A DNA stretch of 64,000 nucleotides from Effrenium voratum (Eukaryota > Sar > Dinophyceae > Suessiales > Symbiodiniaceae): NCBI GenBank assembly GCA_963377175.1, contig CAUJNA010003316.1, forward strand, positions 305,501-369,500, given 5' to 3'. Both the position numbers and the translations under genes were made by a program. Positions 30,264 to 38,520 of the stretch are shown here, piece after piece (the stretch's first letter is position 1; every line of letters begins with the position of its first letter). Under the pieces are notes generated by a model that saw only the letters and a list, made by a program, of their open reading frames with translations, made no database searches and was not told the origin of the DNA.

Positions 30264-30343
30264 ATTAATAATATTAATATGATTCATTAACATTATTAAT
30301 TAAACAAATATGAATAAAATTTACTAATAAAACTTTGTCTTTC
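30264..30343. terminator. AT-rich gap between converging genes
   Basis: Holds an ATTAATAAT...ATTATTAAT inverted repeat (about 30265-30300) between the rightward fibre block and the leftward 163-aa gene. A shared transcription end is likely. Confidence 0.4.
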
Positions 30344-30835
30344 TTAATTGATGACTTTAATAGTTATTTTTTTCACTTGTAATGAAATAAAATTAACCAC
30401 ATTGTCCCTATACACTAAATTAGTTTTATAAAGGTCTTTATTAAGAAAATAATAAATATCAAATAAATTATTTGATGTTAAAGTACGATTACGAAGATGA
30501 TTAAAAAAAGTAAATGAGGTAGATGTAACAAATATATCATATTCAATTAATAATTTTAATGGTTTATGTTTTTGATGTAATTTATCTAACTCACTTAAGT
30601 TAAAAATATATGATATGCCGTTTTTGATAATATTTTTCATAATGATATTATCAATTTCAAAATACTGTGAATTCTTTAATTTGTAAGACTTATACACTGG
30701 TTTAAATTTACTAATATAATTTTTAATAATATTATTATTTTTTATTTTTAATAATCTAACATCACCTAAATTATAAGATAATACAAGGTTTTTAATGTCT
30801 AATGGTAAATCATAAAATATCATAATATATTTCAA
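30344..30835 (-). CDS. Unknown protein, F-box-like start (163 aa)
   Basis: Residues 8-25 (YDLPLDIKNLVLSYNLGD) resemble the first helix of F-box proteins in large DNA viruses. The rest is Asn/Lys/Ile-rich with no repeat or domain I know. It starts 3 nt downstream of the ATPase stop codon, so both probably share one transcript from the ATPase promoter. Function uncertain. Confidence 0.45.
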   Translation of the reverse strand: MKYIMIFYDLPLDIKNLVLSYNLGDVRLLKIKNNNIIKNYISKFKPVYKSYKLKNSQYFEIDNIIMKNIIKNGISYIFNLSELDKLHQKHKPLKLLIEYDIFVTSTSFTFFNHLRNRTLTSNNLFDIYYFLNKDLYKTNLVYRDNVVNFISLQVKKITIKVIN

Positions 30836-30838
30836 TCT

Positions 30839-31594
30839 TTATTTTATTTTAAATGCTTTTTCAAATCTAACATAAAACATATTATTAACATCTTTGGAAT
30901 TCATATTAACATAAAAGAAGGAGTATGGCTTATCATCTACCGCTTTATGATACATATTTAACAGTTGCTCTTTATCAACGATGGCGGAGTTTTCCTCAAT
31001 GAATGACATTAACTCTGATACATTCTTTAACTTGAAGATATACAACGAACTAGAATTCAACCTAATGATTGGAGCAAGGACACGATATTTTTGAACACTT
31101 AAGCAAAAACTAATGGCGTCGTGTCTGCCTCTCGTTGCCAGTCCATGTAATAACTTGCTGTATCTAACAAATTTAGGGTCGTCTGCAAAATCATCAACAA
31201 TGATTAAAATTGAATGTAGTTTCTTCATCTTCTGTTCTTTCATATAATGAATTATCTTTCTTTGTGTGTTAATTATTTCTTCCAGTTCTTCAGGTTGGTA
31301 GGTGTCATAATATAACTTTTCTTTTTCATCATCAACCTTCATATTATCTTTTTGATATTTCTTGACTTCAACGAAGGTAGGGTCATTATGAACCGACGGG
31401 CTAAAAATGAATATACGGGCGAAGCAGTCCCTATAAACATTTAGGATAAGGTTTTGAATTAAAACTGTTTTGCCACCCGTTGATGAAGCAACAACAATTG
31501 AGCGAAAAGGTAGTTTTGGTACATGTTCATATTTAGATTGTTTGAAATCGTAATCAGTTATATTTATTGGTTTTATTATTGGAACATCAGACAT
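30839..31594 (-). CDS. FtsK/HerA (A32-like) genome-packaging ATPase (251 aa)
   Basis: Pumps viral DNA into the capsid. Walker A lies at 36-43 (ASSTGGKT), with the essential GK-T but lacking the usual first glycine. Walker B is ILIIVDD (129-135). A conserved ATRGRH segment (about 150-156) and SFCLSVQKY follow, as in poxvirus A32-type enzymes and Polinton ATPases. Length is normal for the family. A TTTCTAAATAAC late element lies 23 nt upstream. The gap to the divergent gene at 31647 is an imperfect AT palindrome. Confidence 0.9.
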   Translation of the reverse strand: MSDVPIIKPINITDYDFKQSKYEHVPKLPFRSIVVASSTGGKTVLIQNLILNVYRDCFARIFIFSPSVHNDPTFVEVKKYQKDNMKVDDEKEKLYYDTYQPEELEEIINTQRKIIHYMKEQKMKKLHSILIIVDDFADDPKFVRYSKLLHGLATRGRHDAISFCLSVQKYRVLAPIIRLNSSSLYIFKLKNVSELMSFIEENSAIVDKEQLLNMYHKAVDDKPYSFFYVNMNSKDVNNMFYVRFEKAFKIK

Positions 31595-31646
31595 AATAAA
31601 ATAATATTAAAGTTATTTAGAAAATATTTTATATTTATTATTTTAT

Positions 31647-31829
31647 ATGAATAGAAGTTATTCGGATTATATTGATATAATAGATAAAGTAGAAAATATA
31701 GAACAAGTAATAATAACCGATAATAAAATTAAGAAATGTTGTTATTATTCATTAGAATTAATTAAGTTAGGAATACAATATATTAAAAATATAAATATTA
31801 ATATAGATGGGAAGAAAGAAAAAGAATAA
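31647..31829 (+). CDS. Unknown small protein (60 aa)
   Basis: Acidic N-terminus, central CC pair, Ile/Asn/Lys-rich end. It overlaps the next ORF by 23 nt in another frame. Divergent from the ATPase. No family recognised. Confidence 0.35.
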   Translation: MNRSYSDYIDIIDKVENIEQVIITDNKIKKCCYYSLELIKLGIQYIKNININIDGKKEKE

Positions 31830-32166
31830 GTCCGAGCCAGTTGTTTCTTCGAGTGATGAAGAAAAAGAAGAAATTGTTAAAGAAACATCAGTTATTGAGT
31901 TTGCTTGTCCAATGTGTAAAAAGATGTTAGAAATGAAAAATGAATTAGAAATTCAAAAGAAAGGAAATTGTAAATGTTCGTGTATTCCGTCAAGTTTCAA
32001 AATAAGTAGAAATGATAAGAAAATGAATATTGATAAAACTAAAGACAGTATAAACTTAGAAACAGATGTTCATAATATAACTTTTAAATGGGGTCGGCAA
32101 GCATCACCATCCGATAGTGGCGATAAGGAAACTCAGGAAACTGTTAAACAAATGATGAAAAAATAG
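31807..32166 (+). CDS. Small zinc-ribbon protein (119 aa)
   Basis: A basic start (MGRKKKNKSE) and an acidic stretch precede Cys residues at 34, 37, 55, 57 and 59 (ACPMCKKM...NCKCSC), likely a zinc site. The end is Lys/Thr-rich. Nucleic-acid binding is plausible. No family recognised. Confidence 0.5.
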   Translation: MGRKKKNKSEPVVSSSDEEKEEIVKETSVIEFACPMCKKMLEMKNELEIQKKGNCKCSCIPSSFKISRNDKKMNIDKTKDSINLETDVHNITFKWGRQASPSDSGDKETQETVKQMMKK

Positions 32167-32236
32167 TATTTAAAGAGTAGATTTAACATAATTGCAACAT
32201 TTAGTTTTAAAAGTTTAGTTTTATAATTTAGTATAT

Positions 32237-32536
32237 ATGGAGGAACATTTAGCGAACATTGACAGTAGTTTAGAGTTGTTGTTTCCAAGATTAGAAAAAG
32301 TGTTGGAGCAAAATGAAAACATACTGAAAATCTTAAAGAGCTTGAATATTAAACCTACATATGATAACAATAACAATTATCAAGCAAAAGAAGTAGATAG
32401 AGACAGTAGCGAATACAAAAATAAACGAAACATTTATGTTAAAAAACTGAATGAAAAAATCATAAAAGAACCTAAACAATCAAGTCTGGATTACTATCAA
32501 GTCAAGTATAAAGAAGACACCAAGAAATACGTTTAA
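32237..32536 (+). CDS. Unknown coiled-coil protein (99 aa)
   Basis: Residues 1-40 form a leucine-rich helix (SSLELLFPRLEKVLEQNENILKIL would fit a coiled coil). The rest is Lys/Asn/Tyr-rich. It converges with the integrase gene and overlaps its stop by 4 nt. No family recognised. Confidence 0.45.
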   Translation: MEEHLANIDSSLELLFPRLEKVLEQNENILKILKSLNIKPTYDNNNNYQAKEVDRDSSEYKNKRNIYVKKLNEKIIKEPKQSSLDYYQVKYKEDTKKYV

Positions 32537-33459
32537 TCATTAACTAACAAAATTTCGTGTCTCAAAAGCGGTTTGTTTATTTCTGCTACTTTGTAAGTTT
32601 TATTACCCATAATATCATATTCAATTTTATCGATATTGAATATTTTATTAGACCATTTAGAGTTATACTCCTTTCTGTCGGTGTAATTACCCCTTTTCTT
32701 TTGAAACACTTTTACCTTGTCGTTCTCCACTATTCTGGGATACTTTCTTTTGTTTTTTTCTCGTAGTTTAAGATTGACCTTTACATTTATTTCATTCTCG
32801 TCCTTGTGTGCTTCAGACGGTGTCATCCTTGTTGATGAGTGAGATGTGCTGTTATACTGTTTCAATGCCGGCGTTAGGGCGTCGGTCCATTTCATGTTGT
32901 TAAACCTAACTCTATCGTGAATTTTGTTTTTCATCGTTCTAATAAAACGCTCGGCCACATTTGCGTGGGTCTTCGTAACGATGTGGTTTATTCCTTCACT
33001 GTTGAAGAAATCCTGAACGTGATTTTTAGTTGCAAACGCTCCGTCGTCATCAGAATACACGGACATCGGATAACCCATCTTTTTAAAGCTTGCTCTCAAC
33101 GCCTTCAAAACGTTCTCTCCGTCTCTTTCCTCCATCGGTATTACATCTGCTAATTTACTGAAGATGTCAATCACGACTAAAGCATACTGTGGAACGTTCT
33201 TGTCTTTTGCTAAAGGAGACATATGCATTATGTCTATTTGATATTCATATCGTGCGAATGGAGCGGTATAGGAATTAGTTCCTCTATAATTTTTGATTTG
33301 TTTATTTGGCTGTTTCTTTAAGAAAGACTTTACATCGTCTAATGTTATTGTTGGGTCTTCTTCCTTTGCCTTCTTGTGTGTCGCTTGTGTGCTTCCGAAA
33401 CCCTCGTCTAAGTCGTAATAGATGTTGCTGATTATTTGGTCTTTTGTTAATCTCGCCAT
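32533..33459 (-). CDS. rve-family DDE integrase (308 aa)
   Basis: A retrovirus-like integrase that joins the element's ends to host DNA. The catalytic core has Asp76 (YEYQIDIMHM), Asp138 (VYSDDDGAF) and Glu170 (HANVAERFIRTMKNK), the D,D-E triad in correct order. A helical N-terminal part comes before, and a basic C-terminal part with an SH3-like or chromo-like strand pattern (KVKVFQKKRG, NKTYKVAEI) after. Intact and of usual length for Polinton integrases. A TTTCTAACAAT late element lies 13 nt upstream, in contrast to the early element of the neighbouring gene. Confidence 0.93.
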   Translation of the reverse strand: MARLTKDQIISNIYYDLDEGFGSTQATHKKAKEEDPTITLDDVKSFLKKQPNKQIKNYRGTNSYTAPFARYEYQIDIMHMSPLAKDKNVPQYALVVIDIFSKLADVIPMEERDGENVLKALRASFKKMGYPMSVYSDDDGAFATKNHVQDFFNSEGINHIVTKTHANVAERFIRTMKNKIHDRVRFNNMKWTDALTPALKQYNSTSHSSTRMTPSEAHKDENEINVKVNLKLREKNKRKYPRIVENDKVKVFQKKRGNYTDRKEYNSKWSNKIFNIDKIEYDIMGNKTYKVAEINKPLLRHEILLVND

Positions 33460-33519
33460 TATATTAAATTGTTAGAAAATATTTTTTCAATAAAAACCCC
33501 GCCCCTTAACATAAAATAA

Positions 33520-33534
33520 AAAACTACTTAAAGA
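33520..33534 (+). promoter_or_regulatory. Early-type promoter element (153-aa gene)
   Basis: AAAACTACTTAAAGA, 29 nt before the ATG at 33564, with TTATTATATTAAG between. Confidence 0.7.
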
Positions 33535-33563
33535 AATATTAACTTATTATATTAAGTGAAAAT

Positions 33564-34025
33564 ATGACTGAAAATGTCGGAGTGATTGCTGACTTATCAA
33601 ACTGGGTGCTATCAGACGAAGAAGATGATGATAATGACAGTTATAAAAAGGAATTAGATGACGAGTTAAACAAAATAAAGGATTTCGTCAAAAGACACCC
33701 TTTGCCATCAGTTGATGAAAACGAAGAATTCTGGAAAGATGTTATTAACAGGTTTAGGGATAATAGCGGATTAAACTTGATGACAATATACTCATTTGTT
33801 AGGTTTGACATCATGAAAGAAATGTATGAAAACCTAACAGATGAAAACATCATAAAAGACTGTGGTAAAAAGTTAAACCGAGATGGGCAGTTTAATGCTA
33901 TGATTATTAATCACTATATCTTATCGGGAGCGATACGGAAACTAAACACAGAAGACAGTCTAGTAGATGGACAGATGCGAATTATTGAATTCTGGTGGGA
34001 TGGAATAGGTGGATGGAAAGCGTGA
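33564..34025 (+). CDS. Unknown acidic protein (153 aa)
   Basis: Residues 15-45 are very acidic (LSDEEDDDNDSYKKELDDEL). The remainder is helical with several Trp and Phe near the end (RIIEFWWDGIGGW). Early promoter element upstream; it sits between the integrase and the right TIR. No family recognised. Possibly an early regulator. Confidence 0.5.
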   Translation: MTENVGVIADLSNWVLSDEEDDDNDSYKKELDDELNKIKDFVKRHPLPSVDENEEFWKDVINRFRDNSGLNLMTIYSFVRFDIMKEMYENLTDENIIKDCGKKLNRDGQFNAMIINHYILSGAIRKLNTEDSLVDGQMRIIEFWWDGIGGWKA

Positions 34026-34152
34026 GTGATTTAGTTTAATGATATTATTCAATTATAATATGATTAAACCTAGTTTTTATAATCTAACAATGAGGTTAAG
34101 ACATTTAAATTAAACCTGAAACCCAGACCAGCCGACCAGCAACCCCCTAGCC

Positions 34153-34167
34153 AAAACTACTTAAAGA
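34153..34167 (+). promoter_or_regulatory. Early-type promoter element (right TIR gene)
   Basis: AAAACTACTTAAAGA, 27 nt before the ATG at 34195. The 15 bases are unchanged from the left TIR, although five of the next ten bases differ. Confidence 0.7.
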
Positions 34168-34194
34168 AATATTACCTTATATATTAAGAGAAAA

Positions 34195-34719
34195 ATGAGT
34201 AAGGGTAAAATGTCAGAGAATAATTTTATGGTTGTGAATTGCGCTAGCTTACCTGAAGGCTTAGTTTCAATCATCACTACTTACATTAATGGTAGTGAAG
34301 GGTGGCAAAGACTAAAACAGTGTAAAGCATTAAGGGTCTTACAAAGGAAATGGAAACCGTCTATTTACACTGAACGAGTAGGAGAAAGTAGATATTATGT
34401 TGAGATTCGCAATAAATGCTTAAAAGGTGATAAAGCGCTTTCATATGCGTTGAAACCACCAAAAGAATTATTAAGAATGATGAAGTATGATGAAGAAATA
34501 CAGGTTGGAATAGAAGTTAGTTCGAAAATTATGTATCATAATAATATTAGCAACTGTCGTTCTTATTCATCATCTAAACAGAATAAGATTTCAAGTAGAG
34601 CGTCATTACAATACCATATTGAACAAGCAGTTGAAGAAACCAAACAGACTATGAAACGACACGAAATCATTACTATCGAACATGTTGCAATTGAAATTTA
34701 TAGAAAACAGAAACAATGA
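34195..34719 (+). CDS. TIR-encoded protein, right copy (174 aa)
   Basis: Same length and frame as the left copy (13891-14415) but with nine amino-acid changes in three clusters: V13, V14; Q38, K44, V48; E107, H115, S119, C121. Most nucleotide differences change the protein. The 38-48 cluster lies in the second helix of the putative F-box. Early promoter upstream. Both copies look functional, so the element may make two variants. Confidence 0.65.
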   Translation: MSKGKMSENNFMVVNCASLPEGLVSIITTYINGSEGWQRLKQCKALRVLQRKWKPSIYTERVGESRYYVEIRNKCLKGDKALSYALKPPKELLRMMKYDEEIQVGIEVSSKIMYHNNISNCRSYSSSKQNKISSRASLQYHIEQAVEETKQTMKRHEIITIEHVAIEIYRKQKQ

Positions 34720-34871
34720 TTTCATGGCTTAATCATAATATTTAATTATAATATGATTAAACAGTGTAAACTTTTATAACCTTTCATTATACTGTAATTT
34801 CAACCTATAAAACATAACTAGACAATCACATAAAAATCACATAAAAAGAAGTTGTTAAGATATATTAAGAA

Positions 34872-35117
34872 ATGGTTGTGAAGCAAACTATAATGAATAA
34901 TTATGGAATGACAGAAGAAAAAGCAACAGAAGACTATGGTGAATTCTTCAAATGCAACAGATGTCTTTATGATAAAACAATTGATGAATTTGGAAATGTA
35001 AAAAGTGGAAGAAGATATAAATATTGTCAAGAGTGTAGAACAAAAATAAATAATTGTAGAGATAAACGTCAAAGAAACAAACGACCCACCAACACCCCAG
35101 AACTTGATAACTACTAA
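34872..35117 (+). CDS. Small zinc-binding protein in right TIR (81 aa)
   Basis: Identical in sequence to the left-TIR copy (13493-13738), with C28/C31 and C52/C55. It reads toward the element's right end. See the left copy for the likely fold. Confidence 0.6.
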   Translation: MVVKQTIMNNYGMTEEKATEDYGEFFKCNRCLYDKTIDEFGNVKSGRRYKYCQECRTKINNCRDKRQRNKRPTNTPELDNY

Positions 35118-35342
35118 AAGGGCTACCTCTTTCAAATGAAAAAAATGTTTGCCCCCAGCCCAACAATGAACAAGGCGACAATTTACCCAAATGATTACCT
35201 TAACGAAAACGATAAATAAGCTCCCTAAAAACCCTCTTTTAAAAACGAATAAGGGGGAACATAGATTTGAGATGAACATAAAAACCATAACAGGCAACCC
35301 TCAACAGACTTCCCCCCAGGCCCCCTACTTCTTCTATTTTTT

Positions 35343-35612
35343 CCCCCCCCCCCCTTTCCTCCCGAAGATCTTTCCCACCCTTTCCCTGTTGAGATCCTTT
35401 CCCCCCTTTCCCTCCTAAGGCCTTTCCACCCCTGAGAGCTTCTCCCTTTTCCTTTCTAAGATCTTTTCCCCCCTTTTATTGTTGGCCTTTTTTCCTCAGA
35501 TCTTCTCCCTTTCCTCCCTAAGATCTTTTTTTTCCCCAGATCTTCTCCCTTTCCTCCCTGAGATCTTTCCCCCCCTTTCCCTGTTGAGATGCTTTCCCCC
35601 CTTTCCCTCCTT
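35343..35612. repeat. C/T-rich minisatellite, right part
   Basis: Resumes with 12 C residues directly after the element and uses the same phrases as the left array (TTTCCCTGTTGAGATCC, CCTAAGGCCTTT, AGATCTTCTCCCTTTCC). Only about 270 bp remain on this side. Confidence 0.9.
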
Positions 35613-38099
35613 CATTTCCAGATGTTCCTTCACCAGCATGGGCAACATCCCCAGCATCACTTGCATCATCCGCATCATTGGCAGGCGCTGATGCGGATGA
35701 TGCAGGTGATGCTGGCGATGTGCCGCTGGAGCTGCTAAGGATGCGAAAGCGGACCCGGAAAAAAATCCAACACCCCAATGTTTTTGACAAACTGAGGCCC
35801 GCACAATGAACAGATTTAGTGAAGCGTCTTCGAATCACCGCGTGGTACGTGGAGGGGTAAGGGGAGGGGTAACAGGTAAAGAGTGCAAGGAGCATTTCTT
35901 ATGTCCAACACGCCGTCTGTTGTCGGCGGATTTGTAGTAGCCAAGAGAGGCCACGTCTGGTGAAAGAAACCTTTCGCCTAAATGGGGAAAACCCAAATCG
36001 GATGGTTGCCCTTTCGTTTCACTAGCCGTCCGCAAAACGGACATAAATCGAACATCAATCTCCATCAAAGCAAAAATCGCTGCCTTTAGCCCGTTCCTAA
36101 AGACCTGGCCCGTCGGGGAGTACCTCGTTCGCGAGAAAAGTGGTGGGAAGATGAGTGCCGATCCTTTTAATTCGATTTATTGGAACAACTGGAACCGCTT
36201 TTGCCGTGTTCTTTGAACTGGTCTTTCTACCACAAGCCACACGCCTTAGCACTGTATAATGTTTGCTTTGCCAGGTTGCCAGGTTGCTGAGACAGGCGTG
36301 GCAACCAACGTAACCGACTTACAGTTGCTCGAATCCCAAGCTCAGGCGACAGTGGCCAAGAGGGCGCTACCCACCAACATCAGTTGAAGCTTTCCTTGCA
36401 AAGCACTTGTTTTGTTGACAGGATTTGTTGTGCGACCTGGAGATCCCAGCCAGTGAAAAGGGCGGGAGATGTGACCTGTAATGTCCTTGGTGCAGAGGGT
36501 GTGAGAAGGAAGGAACTTGGAGTTTTGCAGACCATCACCTTGATGCGGCCGTTTTCGTCTTTTGGCTCGCAGCGCGCGTCGCCCTCAAGGGGTGAGGACG
36601 GGAAGAGATGCAGAGATCCTCGTCGCATGCCAACGTAAGAGATGCAAAGATCGGCCGGGGGCTCGGGCAGGGCATTCCTCCTCTTACAAATGGAACGTGG
36701 ATGAGTTGATCACTGCCCCCCAAAATGGCTATGCCTCAACATTCGGGACCTCATTCACATAATTAATGTCATACGGGCTCCCTTTCACAGTGTCCCTCAA
36801 GGGTCTCCAGTTGTGATACACACAGAGGGAGCAAAATGAGGTTCGATCGAAATCTTCAATAGTGCATGGTTGCTTTTGGTGGGGACATGAGGGGCGTGTC
36901 CGTGGCGTTTTCCGATGCCGAGGTCTGGCGATGAAGGGCGGCCGCCTCGATGTGGCCAGGGCAAAGGCACTTTGGGATGGACCGGTTTGTTTCAGTTTGG
37001 CTTGGTTTTGGTTTTAGCCGATCAACAGCGAGCTTTCAGACGGCTGAAATGTAGTGGGTTCAAGACTTTGCTTGCAAATCATGATACCTTGGCTCAGTCA
37101 AACAAGCCCCCTTTGAACATAGTCCTGGGAAGGATATTGTGTTGACCACATGGTCATTTCGGTCTACTTTGTGGCAATGCCTTTGCTTTGCGAGCCACTA
37201 GTAAGCAGCTTTTGACTGGGAGCTCCTTTGGTCCCCGGCTGGAAGCTGAAGACCGCGAGGCTGCCGGGCGGTGTGTTTCAAATAGAGGATTCGTCGTTGT
37301 TTTTGTTTTGATCGTGGGAATGTGGGCAAGGACAATTCAGTGGGAAGAAAGACGTCCCATGTCCTTTGCAGCTTAGGAAGAAAGAAAGCGAATGCACCAG
37401 CGCAGATGCAGCAAACCAGACAGACAAACTTGACCAAACAGAAGGATTTCAGCGAGTTCTTGATTCATCAGCTCATTTCAGACATCCGCCACTTTCAGAG
37501 AGACCGGCCGACCTCTTTGACCATGCCCAACGCCTTGCATCGGCTGCGAGGCGCGGTGCCGTTTCTCTGGTTGCGTCCCGATCTGTGGCGGTTGTCAAAA
37601 CCGTTTTGGGATCCCATTTTGGTTGGTAGGTGAATTCACCACCCATTTTAGGTGCACCGCCCATCTTAGAACCTATTTTAGTGGGGCTTGGGATGTTCAC
37701 TGGGGGGTACGGGCCGGGCTTGACCCATGGTGATGTGGGCTCACCATGCCATCGAGCTGCAAGAACGTACTCAGGGAACGCTTGCGCGCATGCCGACAGT
37801 TTGCATCTAAGCCGAACTGCGCAGAGAAAGGATGCTGGCTTCTCATCTAGCAGCGGTTTGCAAAGGTCTCCTTTCGCGCCACCTGGCCCAGCTCCAAGTC
37901 TCTGCGACTGGCTGGTTTCAGACCTCGCTGGACGGCCTCAGATCCCTTGGCTTTCTTGTGGGTTTCCCAGTTCCAAATGCATCACTTTTTCACCGACCGT
38001 GTCTTTCGGGCAGGGAGTTCCTTTCGGGCAGAACGATTTGGTGTTTTGTTTTCCCCAGATAGCTGAAAGCTGCAGGGGTTCCAACTTCTAACAAAGAAG
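35613..38099. other. Host sequence, no gene recognised
   Basis: A short CAGCATCACTTGCATC-like repeat lies near 35640-35720. Open frames around 36400-36700 and 37320-37630 are GC-rich and could be exons, but match no family I know. No RNA gene seen. Confidence 0.4.
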
Positions 38100-38520
38100 G
38101 GAAAGTGATTTGCGAGATTGCTGGCTGGGTGCTAGGGGGCATGCAGCTTGGGGTGCTGATGTAGGTGCTGTTTGGGTTGCTGTTTGAGCATTTTATTTTG
38201 ATTGACAGCAGGGTGCTAGGGCATGCAGTTTGGGTGCTGGTGCAGGTGCTGTTTTGTGCAGATGACAGGGCGGGCGTACTTTTGCAAGATTGACTGTAGG
38301 GTGCTAGGGCGGGAATATAGTCTGCTGGCGAAGGTGCTGTTTTGGGATGGTGTTTGGGGTGCTGTTTGAGGCGCTGGTCGCATATTTGCGAGATTGACAG
38401 CCGGGTGCTCTGAGCGTGCTGTTCGGGGTGATGGTGCGGATGCGGCTGGTGACGGGCATGGCGTTTTTGCAAGATTGACGGCTGGTGCAGGTGCTGTTTT
38501 GGGGGGCCTGGTGATTGGTG
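38100..38520. repeat. Degenerate GGTGCTG-rich minisatellite
   Basis: About four or five diverged units built on TTGCGAGATTGACAG, GGGTGCTAGGGC and GGTGCAGGTGCTGTTT, roughly 90-110 bp apart. ORFs here on either strand follow the repeat. Confidence 0.75.

Larger units (their letters stand above)
13268..35342. mobile_element. Integrated Polinton-like virus (PLV/Maverick-type)
   Basis: A 22,075-bp AT-rich block in GC-richer host DNA, bounded by 1.24-kb inverted repeats that start AAAAAATAGAAGAAGTAGG and end in its complement. It encodes protein-primed PolB, rve integrase, FtsK/HerA-type packaging ATPase, a double-jelly-roll capsid protein and a penton-type protein. This is the diagnostic gene set of Polintons and Polinton-like viruses. 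A left block is transcribed leftward (13.5-23.3 kb), a middle block rightward (23.5-30.3 kb), then the ATPase and integrase leftward with small genes between. Integration is presumably by the rve integrase. A C-run flanks both ends. Two frameshifts and one truncation suggest a decaying copy, though the frameshifts could be assembly errors. Family is clear; whether to call it Polinton or PLV would need a capsid and polymerase phylogeny. Confidence 0.95.
34099..35342. repeat. Right terminal inverted repeat (1244 bp)
   Basis: Complement of 13268-14510. Ends CTTCTATTTTTT at 35342 and is followed by 12 C residues. Contains second copies of the 174-aa and 81-aa genes. Confidence 0.96.
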
